DNA of 64,000 nucleotides from Streptomyces lincolnensis (GTDB lineage Bacteria > Actinomycetota > Actinomycetes > Streptomycetales > Streptomycetaceae), in the NCBI RefSeq assembly GCF_021173675.1, contig NZ_JAIHON010000004.1, forward strand, positions 682,001-746,000, read 5' to 3'. Shown here one piece after another: positions 51,564 through 59,057 of the stretch (position 1 is the first letter of the stretch; each line of letters opens with the position of its first letter). A program made the position numbers and the translations under genes. The notes under the pieces were generated by a model. That model saw only the letters and a list, made by a program, of their open reading frames with translations. It did not search any database and was not told where the DNA came from.

Positions 51564-52961
51564 GTGGCCGCCAGCACCCCCGAAACGGCCCCCAAAGCCA
51601 AACGGGACCGCACGCACTACCTGTACATCGCGGTGATCGTCGCGGTCGCCCTCGGCATCGCCGTCGGTATGATCGCGCCGGACTTCGCGGTCGAGCTGAA
51701 GCCCATCGGAACGGGCTTCGTGAACCTGATCAAGATGATGATCTCGCCGATCATCTTCTGCACCATCGTGCTGGGCATCGGCTCGGTACGGAAGGCCGCC
51801 AAGGTCGGCGCCGTCGGCGGTATCGCGCTCGGCTACTTCACGATCATGTCGCTGGTCGCGCTGGGCATCGGCCTGGTCGTCGGCAACATCCTGGACCCGG
51901 GCACCGGCCTCGCGGTCACCGACGCGGTCAAGGACGCGGGCCAGGCGCAGGTCAGCGCGGAGGCCAAGGACACCACCGAGTTCCTGCTCGGCATCATCCC
52001 GACGACGTTCGTCTCCGCCTTCACCGAGGGCGAGGTGCTGCAGACCCTGCTCATCGCCCTGCTCGCCGGCTTCGCGCTGCAGGCCATGGGCAACGCCGGC
52101 CAGCCGGTCCTGCGCGGTGTCGAGCACATCCAGCGCCTGGTCTTCCGCGTCCTCAGCATGATCATGTGGGCCGCTCCGGTCGGTGCCTTCGGCGCCATGG
52201 CCGCCGTCGTCGGTTCCGCGGGTGTGGACGCGCTCAAGGATCTCGCGCTCCTGATGGTCGGCTTCTACATCACCTGCGTCCTGTTCGTCTTCATCGTGCT
52301 GGGCGCGCTGCTGCGGATCTTCACCGGTCTGAACATCCTGAAGCTCTTCAAGTACCTGGGCCGTGAGTTCCTGCTGATCCTGTCGACCTCCTCCTCCGAG
52401 TCCGCGCTGCCGCGGCTCATCGCGAAGATGGAGCACATGGGCGTCAGCAAGCCCGTGGTCGGCATCACCGTCCCGACCGGCTACTCCTTCAACCTCGACG
52501 GCACCATGATCTACATGACCATGGCCTCGCTGTTCATCGCCGACGCCATGGGTACGCCGATGTCGATCGGTGAGCAGATCCCGCTGCTGCTCTTCCTGTT
52601 CGTCGCTTCCAAGGGCGCCGCCGGTGTCACCGGTGCCGGCCTCGCGACCCTGGCCGGTGGCCTCCAGTCGCACAAGCCCGCCCTGGTGGACGGCATCGGC
52701 CTGATCGTCGGCATCGACCGCTTCATGAGCGAGGCCCGCGCCCTGACCAACTTCGCGGGCAACGCCGTCGCCACCGTCCTGATCGGCACCTGGACCAAGG
52801 AGATCGACCGCGAGCGCGTCGACCAGGTCCTCGCCGGACAGCTCCCCTTCGACGAGAAGACCCTCCTCGACGAGAACGGGCACGAGGGTGACGCCGAGGG
52901 CGGCGACGCCTCGACGGAGGTCCCCGAGCAGGGCGGCGACAAGGCCCTCGCCAAGGCCTGA
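51564..52961 (+). CDS. dctA: C4-dicarboxylate:cation symporter (DctA type)
   Basis: 465 residues from GTG 51564, five bases behind AAGGAGGG; an in-frame ATG at 51534 lies upstream of that ribosome site and is rejected. Eight-helix DAACS fold with two re-entrant loops: LSTSSSESALPRL is the serine-rich motif, followed by GVTVPTGYSFNLDGT and GAAGVTGAGLATLAG. These bind the carboxylate and sodium or protons. It imports succinate, fumarate and malate. The divergent CitA/DcuS-like two-component system is the expected regulator. A disordered acidic tail ends the protein. Confidence 0.94.
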   Translation: MAASTPETAPKAKRDRTHYLYIAVIVAVALGIAVGMIAPDFAVELKPIGTGFVNLIKMMISPIIFCTIVLGIGSVRKAAKVGAVGGIALGYFTIMSLVALGIGLVVGNILDPGTGLAVTDAVKDAGQAQVSAEAKDTTEFLLGIIPTTFVSAFTEGEVLQTLLIALLAGFALQAMGNAGQPVLRGVEHIQRLVFRVLSMIMWAAPVGAFGAMAAVVGSAGVDALKDLALLMVGFYITCVLFVFIVLGALLRIFTGLNILKLFKYLGREFLLILSTSSSESALPRLIAKMEHMGVSKPVVGITVPTGYSFNLDGTMIYMTMASLFIADAMGTPMSIGEQIPLLLFLFVASKGAAGVTGAGLATLAGGLQSHKPALVDGIGLIVGIDRFMSEARALTNFAGNAVATVLIGTWTKEIDRERVDQVLAGQLPFDEKTLLDENGHEGDAEGGDASTEVPEQGGDKALAKA

Positions 52962-52971
52962 CCCCCCGACC

Positions 52972-53004
52972 GGGACGGGCCCGGCCTGAACCCGGGCCCG
53001 TCCC
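52972..53004 (+). terminator. Terminator hairpin of dctA
   Basis: GGGACGGGCCCGG (52972-52984) pairs perfectly with CCGGGCCCGTCCC (52992-53004) across a 7-base loop, 11 bp past the dctA stop. Confidence 0.85.
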
Positions 53005-53012
53005 CCACACCG

Positions 53013-53051
53013 CCGGGCGGCTGAGTACTCCCCCGTTGTTCAGCCGCCCGG
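53013..53051. terminator. Second hairpin after dctA
   Basis: CCGGGCGGCTGA (53013-53024) pairs with TCAGCCGCCCGG (53040-53051) across a 15-base loop. Confidence 0.6.
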
Positions 53052-53060
53052 CCACCCCGT

Positions 53061-53102
53061 ACCGAGCGACCGGATCACCATGAGGTGACCCGGTCGCTCG
53101 GT
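53061..53102. terminator. Third hairpin after dctA
   Basis: ACCGAGCGACCGGATCACC (53061-53079) pairs with GGTGACCCGGTCGCTCGGT (53084-53102), with one mismatch in 19 bp, directly before the promoter region of the next operon. Confidence 0.7.
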
Positions 53103-53155
53103 GTTTCCGTGCCGGAGAGTCTTCCCTTGCCATGATGGAAAGTCGCGGCCTCCTC

Positions 53156-53170
53156 TTTCCAGACTGGAAA
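53156..53170 (+). promoter_or_regulatory. Operator-like palindrome upstream of membrane protein/regulator pair
   Basis: TTTCCAGACTGGAAA is a perfect 7+1+7 palindrome 28 bp before the ATG at 53198. The half-site TGGAAA also occurs at 53136-53141. It is the likely site for the winged-helix protein encoded second in this operon. Confidence 0.6.
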
Positions 53171-53197
53171 CAGGGGAACCGGGGAAGGGCGACCGTG

Positions 53198-53641
53198 ATG
53201 GAACCGCAGGACGCGCGCGCGGCGCTCGAACAGGCGGGCGCGGCCCGTGCCCGGATCGTGGCCAGGGCGGTTGGACCGTGGTGGTACTACCCGGGCATCG
53301 GCCTCTGCCTCCTCTTCGCCTTCGCCGCCGTGAGCATCGACGGGGACCTGATCCCGTACGGCTTCATGGGGGGCGTCTGGCTCGGCCCGGCCCTGCTCAC
53401 CATGGCCGCGGGTCACAGCACCGGCGTCTTCCTCGACCGCTTCTACGCGACCCCCGCCATGGGCCGGATCACCTCGGTGCTCGGGCCGACGCTGCCGGCG
53501 CCGGCCGCCCTCGGTCTGACGCTGGAGTGGGCCGTGGGGCTGCGCTGGTCGATGGCGGGCTGCGGGGTGCTCGCCCTGCTCGCGGTCGTCGCCGCGGGGC
53601 GCCGGCTGGACCGCGCGCTCGTCCGGGAACAGCGGCCGTGA
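53198..53641 (+). CDS. Small membrane protein
   Basis: 147 residues from ATG 53198 (GAAGGG upstream). Four hydrophobic helices (about 30-48, 56-75, 95-112, 118-135) with WWYYPGIGLCLLFAF at the first. It overlaps the winged-helix regulator gene by 4 bp, an arrangement common for membrane protein plus MarR/ArsR-like pairs in Streptomyces. No recognised domain. It may be the target or the sensor of the regulator. Confidence 0.8.
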   Translation: MEPQDARAALEQAGAARARIVARAVGPWWYYPGIGLCLLFAFAAVSIDGDLIPYGFMGGVWLGPALLTMAAGHSTGVFLDRFYATPAMGRITSVLGPTLPAPAALGLTLEWAVGLRWSMAGCGVLALLAVVAAGRRLDRALVREQRP

Positions 53642-53994
53642 CCGTACCCGGACCCGCCGGCCCGGACCCGGCCCTCGACCCGGTGATCCACCCGGTCAAC
53701 CGGCTCCAGATCTGCTCCATGCTCGCGCCGGTGGACTCCCTCGCGTTCTCCGTGGTCCGCGACGCGCTCGGAGTGAGCGACTCGGTGCTCAGCAAGCAGG
53801 TGAAGATCCTCCAGGACGCGGGGTACGCCACCCTGCGCAAGGAACCGCTCAACTCCCGCGTCCGCGCCTGGATCGCGCTGACCCCCGCCGGTCGTACGGC
53901 CCTCACGGGCCACCTGGAGGCGCTGGGCCGTATCGCGGACCGGGCGCGCCGGCCCGGCATCGGCGGAACCGCCGGGGAGGGCGGCGGGGTGTGA
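53638..53994 (+). CDS. Winged-helix regulator (MarR/ArsR-like)
   Basis: 118 residues from GTG 53638. Residues ~18-95 form one winged helix: HPVNRLQICSMLAP, recognition helix DALGVSDSVLSKQVKILQDA, wing LRKEPLNSRVRAWIALTPAG. This is the compact one-domain transcriptional regulator family that accompanies small membrane proteins. It probably binds TTTCCAGACTGGAAA at 53156. The target beyond its own operon is unknown. Confidence 0.86.
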   Translation: MTVPGPAGPDPALDPVIHPVNRLQICSMLAPVDSLAFSVVRDALGVSDSVLSKQVKILQDAGYATLRKEPLNSRVRAWIALTPAGRTALTGHLEALGRIADRARRPGIGGTAGEGGGV

Positions 53995-54015
53995 CCGGAC
54001 GCGGGGCCGCGTCCC

Positions 54016-54633
54016 TCAGCCGTCCAGCCTCGCCACCAGCTCCGTCGCCCGGGACGCGGGTACGCCCGCCGCGATCAGGACGGTGACCGCGGCGGAGCGG
54101 CCCGCCTCCTCGGGGGCGAGGAGGCCGTCGTTGACCGCTTCCATGACGGCGAACAGCATCTGCTCGTGGACGTAGGCCAGGGCGGGCGCGGGCAGGGCTG
54201 AGACGAAGACGCCGTCGTCCAGGCCGCGTTGGAGCAGTTCGGTGCAGGTGGTGCGGACGGGGGTGAGGCGCTCGCGGATGCCCTGCATGGTGACGCTGCG
54301 CTGGGCGAGCGCCACCAGGATGCGGTAGCGGTCGGCGATCTCCCAGACGGCGAGGACCGAGCCCGCCACCGCCTCGGCCGGGTCCGCGGCGCCCTCCCGC
54401 CCCGCCGCGTGCGCGGCCGCCACCGCCTCCACGGCACCGTCGACGAGCGTGCCGATCAGCGCCTCGCGGCTGGGGAAGTGGCCGTACACCGTCCGTCGTA
54501 CGACGCCGGCGGCGCGCGCGATCTGGTCCATGGACGCGTCGGGGTCGCGCAGCAGCTCGGCGAGGGCGACGTCGAGGATGCGGCGGCGGTTGGTGTCGGC
54601 GCGGCTGGGGGTCCCGGTGGTCATGGCTGCCAT
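54016..54633 (-). CDS. TetR-family repressor of the adjacent efflux gene
   Basis: 205 residues from ATG 54633. Helix-turn-helix at about 15-60 (MDQIARAAGVVRRTVYGHFP), then a TetR C-terminal domain with ALAYVHEQMLFAVMEAVNDG. Divergent from an MFS exporter, with three inverted repeats between them. This is the standard drug-responsive repressor arrangement. Inducer unknown. Confidence 0.9.
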   Translation of the reverse strand: MAAMTTGTPSRADTNRRRILDVALAELLRDPDASMDQIARAAGVVRRTVYGHFPSREALIGTLVDGAVEAVAAAHAAGREGAADPAEAVAGSVLAVWEIADRYRILVALAQRSVTMQGIRERLTPVRTTCTELLQRGLDDGVFVSALPAPALAYVHEQMLFAVMEAVNDGLLAPEEAGRSAAVTVLIAAGVPASRATELVARLDG

Positions 54634-54653
54634 TCTGCCTGCCCTTCATCGAC

Positions 54654-54716
54654 TTGCACAGTGCTGTGCAAGGGCGTACATTGCACAGTGTTGTGCACTT
54701 GCACGCCACTGTGCAA
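54654..54716. promoter_or_regulatory. Three TetR operators over the MFS promoter
   Basis: TTGCACAGTGCTGTGCAA (54654-54671), TTGCACAGTGTTGTGCAC (54681-54698) and TTGCACGCCACTGTGCAA (54699-54716) share TTGCAC/GTGCAA arms. TTGCAC (54654) and TACATT (54677-54682) are 17 bp apart and form a promoter for the exporter, with operator 1 on the -35 and operator 2 touching the -10. Confidence 0.82.
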
Positions 54717-54778
54717 ATCGGCCGAGAGGGCCGGTCACGGTGGCGTCCGTCGAGAAGTTGAGGAAGGCGACACCTACC

Positions 54779-56455
54779 ATGCGACTCGTCATGAACGAAC
54801 CGGTCGAGAGGATGGACCGCCCCTACGCCCGGCGCTGGTGGGCGCTGCTGGTGCTGTGCCTGAGCCTGCTGATCATCGTGATGGCGAACACCGCCCTCAC
54901 GGTCGCCGCCCCGGACATGACCCGGGACCTCGGCCTGTCCAGCGCCGATCTCCAGTGGGTCATCGACGGCTACACCGTCCCGTACGCGGCGCTGATGCTG
55001 CTGCTCGGCGCGATCGGCGACAAGTACAGCCGCCGCGGAGCGCTCCTGCTCGGGCTCACCGTGTTCGGCGCGGGATCCGTCTTCGGCTATCTCGCCGACA
55101 GCTCCACCACCGTCATCGCCGCCCGGGCCGTGATGGGCGTCGGCGCCGCGATGATCATGCCGGCGACGCTCTCCCTGCTCGCCGCGAGCTTCCCGCGCGC
55201 CGAACGCGCCAAGGCGATCACCGTGTGGACCGCCACCTCCGGGGTGGCCATCGCGGCCGGTCCGCTGGTCGCCGGCGCGCTCCTGGAGGACCACGGCTGG
55301 ACGTCGACGTTCCTGATCAACGTCCCCGTGGCCGCCCTCGCGATCGTCGGCGCCCTCGTCCTCGTACCGCCGTCCAAGGCCGCCGAGCACGGTCGTATCG
55401 ACTACGTCGGAGGGCTGCTGTCCGTCGCGTGGATCGGCGCGCTGGTCTACATGATCATCGAGGGCCCGCACTTCGGCTGGCACGCCGAGGCGATCACCGC
55501 CGCGGTCGTCGCGGGTGCCGGACTGCTCGCCTTCGTCGTCTGGGAGCTGCGCCACCCGCGCCCCGTCCTGGACGTCCGCCGCTTCGCCGACCGCGGGTTC
55601 GCCGGCTCCAACCTCGCCGTCGCCCTGTTCTTCCTGGCCGTCTTCGGCGCCTTCTACTACCTCACCCAGCACCTGCAGTTCGTCCTCGGCTACAGCGCCC
55701 TGGACACCGGGCTGCGCATGCTCCCGCTGGCCGGCGCGGTCTTCGTCGGCTCCGCCCTGACCGGCTTCCTCACCCCGCGGATCGGCATGAAGTGGACGGT
55801 CACCGCGGGCATGGTCGGCGGCACGGCCGCCCTCGCCCTGCTCACTCAGGTCGACGCGAGTTCGTCGTACGGCGATTTCGTCGCCCCCCTCGTCGTCCTC
55901 GGCCTGGCGATCGGCCTCGCCCTCTCGCCCGCCACGGACGCGATCATGGGCGCGTTCCCCGAGTCCGAACTGGGCGTCGGCGGCGCGGTGAACGACACCT
56001 CGATCGAGCTCGGCGGCTCGCTCGGCATCGCGATCCTCGGCTCGCTGCTGGCCACCTCCTACTCGGACCACCTCTCGGACGCCACGGCCGGAAGCGGGCT
56101 CCCCGCCGCCGCCCTGTCCACGGCCCAGGACTCCGTCGGGGCCGGGTACACCGTCGCGCAGGGCATCGGCGAGCAGGCCCGGCAGGCCGCCGCACAGGCC
56201 GCCCGGGCCACCGACCCCCAGCAGGCCGCCCAGCTGAAGGCCCAGGCCGAGCAGCTCGCCGGCGGAGCACGGCAGATGGCCGACGCCGTCGGCTCCTCCT
56301 TCTCCGACGCGGTCGCCCACACCAGCCTGGTCGGCGCGGTCGTCCTCGGCGTCGGCACCCTGCTGGTCGCGGTGCTGCTGCCGAACCGCAAGCGCGCCGA
56401 GGAAGCCGGGCAGACGGTGGAGGAGACGGACAAGGAGCTGGTGGGCAGCCGCTGA
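54779..56455 (+). CDS. MFS drug-efflux transporter (DHA2)
   Basis: 558 residues from ATG 54779 (AGGAAGG upstream); the longer frame is spurious. Fourteen predicted helices. Motif A-like GAIGDKYSRRG after helix 2, and the DHA2 motif C region GVAIAAGPLVAGALLEDHGW in helix 5. A hydrophilic stretch (about 445-505, Ala/Gln-rich with QAAAQAARATDPQQAAQ) precedes the last helix and a charged tail. It probably exports a toxic organic compound under control of the divergent TetR protein. The decayed TetR/MFS pair at 2.3-3.1 kb is of the same kind. Confidence 0.92.
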   Translation: MRLVMNEPVERMDRPYARRWWALLVLCLSLLIIVMANTALTVAAPDMTRDLGLSSADLQWVIDGYTVPYAALMLLLGAIGDKYSRRGALLLGLTVFGAGSVFGYLADSSTTVIAARAVMGVGAAMIMPATLSLLAASFPRAERAKAITVWTATSGVAIAAGPLVAGALLEDHGWTSTFLINVPVAALAIVGALVLVPPSKAAEHGRIDYVGGLLSVAWIGALVYMIIEGPHFGWHAEAITAAVVAGAGLLAFVVWELRHPRPVLDVRRFADRGFAGSNLAVALFFLAVFGAFYYLTQHLQFVLGYSALDTGLRMLPLAGAVFVGSALTGFLTPRIGMKWTVTAGMVGGTAALALLTQVDASSSYGDFVAPLVVLGLAIGLALSPATDAIMGAFPESELGVGGAVNDTSIELGGSLGIAILGSLLATSYSDHLSDATAGSGLPAAALSTAQDSVGAGYTVAQGIGEQARQAAAQAARATDPQQAAQLKAQAEQLAGGARQMADAVGSSFSDAVAHTSLVGAVVLGVGTLLVAVLLPNRKRAEEAGQTVEETDKELVGSR

Positions 56456-56550
56456 CTCACCGGGCTCTTACCCGCCCTCACTAGCCTGCCGTGCCGGAGC
56501 GTCCGGCACGGCAGGCTCATGGGCAGGCTCTTTGGGGAGGCGTACGGGGG

Positions 56551-57336
56551 ATGGCGATCGACTGGGACCGGCGGACGTGTGCCCGGCGCGGGCACGTGAC
56601 GTACGCGCCCGACGAACCCCGGCTGCGCGAGCGGCTGCACACCGACACCGCCCTCGGCGCGGCCTGGCGCTGTCTGCGGTGCGGTGACTTCACGCTGGGC
56701 GAGCCGCAGGGTGCGGGACCGGCGGACCGGGCGCCGCTCGTGCCCCGCGGCAAGGTCCTGCGCGATGTGTTCGTCCTCCGCCTCCTGGCCGTCGAGCGGG
56801 CGGTGCGCGGGGTGTTCGTCGTGCTGGTGGCGCTGGCGGTGTGGAGGTTCAGCAACCGCCAGGACGCCGTGCGGCGGCTCTTCGACGAGTACCTGGACGT
56901 GTTCCGGCCGGTCTTCCGGCACTTCCACTACGACCTCGACCACTCACCCGTCGTCGGCACCGTCCGCAAGACCTTCGGCTACCGGCACGACACGCTCGTC
57001 CTGGTGGCGCTGCTCCTGCTGGTCTACGCCCTGATCGAACTCGTCGAGGCGGTCGGCCTCTGGTACGCCAGGCGCTGGGCCGAGTACCTGACGGTGGTCG
57101 CCACGGCCGCCTTCCTCCCCCTGGAGATCTACGAACTCACCGAACACGTCAGCGGGTTGAAGATCGCCACCCTCCTCCTCAACCTCCTCGCCGTCCTCTA
57201 CATCCTCCTGGCCAAGCGCCTGTTCGGCCTCCGCGGCGGCCACCGCGCCTTCGAGGAGGAACGCCACGGCGCCGCACTGCTGGAGGTACGGGAGGCGGCC
57301 GCTGTCGGCGCCCGCGCCTGGTCTGGCGAGGCATGA
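56551..57336 (+). CDS. DUF2127 membrane protein
   Basis: 261 residues from ATG 56551. The N-terminal region carries a zinc-ribbon-like set of Cys/His: CARRGHVTYAP and WRCLRCGDFTLG. Membrane helices at about 88-108, 145-165, 180-198 and 205-225 match DUF2127 (LLAVERAVRGVFVVLVALAV, LLNLLAVLYILLAKRLFGL). Overlaps the next gene by 4 bp. Function unknown; the Cys cluster may bind metal. Confidence 0.85.
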   Translation: MAIDWDRRTCARRGHVTYAPDEPRLRERLHTDTALGAAWRCLRCGDFTLGEPQGAGPADRAPLVPRGKVLRDVFVLRLLAVERAVRGVFVVLVALAVWRFSNRQDAVRRLFDEYLDVFRPVFRHFHYDLDHSPVVGTVRKTFGYRHDTLVLVALLLLVYALIELVEAVGLWYARRWAEYLTVVATAAFLPLEIYELTEHVSGLKIATLLLNLLAVLYILLAKRLFGLRGGHRAFEEERHGAALLEVREAAAVGARAWSGEA

Positions 57337-57761
57337 CGACACTCAAGCTGATCTCGCTGGGCGTGACGGACGACGAGCGGGCGGGGGAGTTCTGGCGTCG
57401 GGCGCTCGGGTACGTGCGGCGGCCCCCGCGGTTCGAGGGGGATGACTGGATCGTCCTGGAGCCCCGGCCGGGGGAGCCCGGCGCCGCGATCGCCATGGAC
57501 GTGAGTCAGACGCCCGTACAGGAGTTCCCCCGCGTCCACTTCGACCTGGACGCCGGGGACCGCGACCTCGACGCGGAGGTGGACCGCCTGGTGGGGCTCG
57601 GGGCGCAGCACGTCGACTGGCCGCACTACCCCGAGCACCTGCCGCCGTCCGCCAGGCCCTACGTCGTCCTGGCGGACCCGGAGGGCAACCGGTTCTGCGT
57701 GGAGGGCCACCGGGCGGAGGGCGGCGACCGTCGGGCGGCTCCTAGGCCCACGGGTCCGTGA
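57333..57761 (+). CDS. VOC-family (glyoxalase-like) protein
   Basis: 142 residues from ATG 57333. One VOC domain: LKLISLGVTDDERAGEFWRR at the start, FPRVHFDLDAGDRDLDAEVD in the middle, VVLADPEGNRFCVEGHR at the end. This subgroup lacks part of the metal site and includes resistance and isomerase proteins of unknown substrate. It overlaps DUF2127 by 4 bp, and its 3' end overlaps the convergent marR by 20 bp. Confidence 0.87.
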   Translation: MTTLKLISLGVTDDERAGEFWRRALGYVRRPPRFEGDDWIVLEPRPGEPGAAIAMDVSQTPVQEFPRVHFDLDAGDRDLDAEVDRLVGLGAQHVDWPHYPEHLPPSARPYVVLADPEGNRFCVEGHRAEGGDRRAAPRPTGP

Positions 57762-58182
57762 TCTCCCGCAGCAGCGTCAGCGCCTCGCGCAGCTGCTTCA
57801 TCCGGCGCTTGCCGAGGTGCTCCTCCCACTCGCGCTCCACCTCGGCGACCACCGCGTCGGCGACCTCCTTGGCCGCGTGGGCCTTCGCCGCGCCGCACAC
57901 CAGGCGGGCGCGCCTGTCGGTGGGGTCCGGGACGCGGGTGACGTAGCCCGCCTTCTCCAGCTGGTCGACCAGGAAGCCGGCCGTCTGCTTGGTGATCTGG
58001 GCCTGCTCGGCCAGCTCGGTCAGCCGGGTGCCGTCCGGGCCGATGCGCTGCATGACCCGGGCCTGGGCGGGCGTGAAGTCGTCGAAACCGGCGTCGGCGA
58101 GCGCGGCGAAGACACGATTCTCCAGCGCCCGGTACGGGAGGAACAGCAGGACACCCGTGTTGAGCTCGCTTTCCGCCACCAC
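57742..58182 (-). CDS. MarR-family repressor
   Basis: 146 residues from GTG 58182, seven bases behind AGGAGG; the longer frame to 58233 is not supported. Winged helix at about 38-105 with RLTELAEQAQITKQTAGFLV and wing VTRVPDPTDRRARLVCGAAK. Divergent from a maleylpyruvate-isomerase-like gene. The perfect dyad in the -35/-10 spacer of that promoter (58236-58250) is its expected binding site. Its 3' end overlaps the convergent VOC gene by 20 bp. Confidence 0.88.
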   Translation of the reverse strand: MVAESELNTGVLLFLPYRALENRVFAALADAGFDDFTPAQARVMQRIGPDGTRLTELAEQAQITKQTAGFLVDQLEKAGYVTRVPDPTDRRARLVCGAAKAHAAKEVADAVVAEVEREWEEHLGKRRMKQLREALTLLREITDPWA

Positions 58183-58226
58183 GTCGACGCCTCCTGGACA
58201 CCGCTCGACCCGTGCTGTGCCACTGC

Positions 58227-58264
58227 TTGACATTGGTCAGAGTCTCTGACTACTTTGGTCAGAG
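58227..58264 (+). promoter_or_regulatory. MarR operator inside a consensus promoter
   Basis: TTGACA (58227-58232) and TACTTT (58251-58256) are 18 bp apart, and the spacer contains the perfect 15 bp palindrome GTCAGAGTCTCTGAC (58236-58250). TTGGTCAGAG occurs at 58233 and again at 58255, 22 bp apart. The promoter drives the gene at 58293. Confidence 0.82.
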
Positions 58265-58292
58265 AAGCTTACCACTTGAGTGGGTGATTCCC

Positions 58293-58940
58293 ATGGGCGT
58301 GACGCTGGAGACCGACGAGCTCTGGAAGGTCGTGGACCGCGAGCGGGCGAGTCTGGCGGACCTGCTGGAGAGCCTGAGTCCCGAGGAGTGGGAGACCCGC
58401 ACGCGCTGCGGCGACTGGCGGGTGCGGGACGTGGCCGCGCATCTGACGATCGCGGCGCGCTTCACCTACGGCCAGGTCGTCCGGGAGATGACCCGCGCCC
58501 GTGGGAACTGGAACCGGATGATCCACGACTCGGCGGTCGGCGAGGCCCGGCTGCCCGTCGCCGAGATCACCGCCAACCTCCGTTCGACCATCGGCTCCCG
58601 GCGCCTCGCGCCCACCACCTCACCGCGCGAACCCCTCCTGGACCTCCTCGTCCACGGCCAGGACATCGCCCTCGCGCTCGGCCGGACCCGGCAGATGCCC
58701 CCGGAGGCCGCCCGTGACGCCGCCGACCGGGTGTGGACCATGCGCTTCCCGCCCCGCCCCTGGCCCCTGCCGAAGGCCCGGCTCGTCGCCACCGACATCG
58801 CGTGGGCCCGTGGGGAGGGCGAGGAGATCCGCGGGCCGATCGCGGCCCTGCTCCTGCTGCTGACGGGGCGTCCGGAAGCGGCCCGGGAGTGGTGCGAGCG
58901 CGCCGGGGAGCCGTGGACGGGGGTCGCGGCTCCCCGGTGA
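58293..58940 (+). CDS. Maleylpyruvate isomerase-like (DinB-fold) protein
   Basis: 215 residues from ATG 58293; an in-frame GTG nine bases upstream (58284) is possible. It is a DinB/MDMPI four-helix domain: LLESLSPEEWETRTRCGDW, then VRDVAAHLTIAARF with the His of the usual metal triad, and LLDLLVHGQDIALALG with the second. Actinobacterial members are mycothiol-dependent isomerases or transferases. Under control of the divergent MarR protein, suggesting detoxification of a small molecule. Substrate unknown. Confidence 0.87.
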   Translation: MGVTLETDELWKVVDRERASLADLLESLSPEEWETRTRCGDWRVRDVAAHLTIAARFTYGQVVREMTRARGNWNRMIHDSAVGEARLPVAEITANLRSTIGSRRLAPTTSPREPLLDLLVHGQDIALALGRTRQMPPEAARDAADRVWTMRFPPRPWPLPKARLVATDIAWARGEGEEIRGPIAALLLLLTGRPEAAREWCERAGEPWTGVAAPR

Positions 58941-59057
58941 CACCCCCTGCCCGTTTGCGGACTGTTCGCGACCACTTGTCCAAATGCTTTGACCCGCCAC
59001 CGCGTTCGGGCCCAGGCTGGGTGCCCCGGACGTACGGTCGGACCCACGGAGGCGGGC

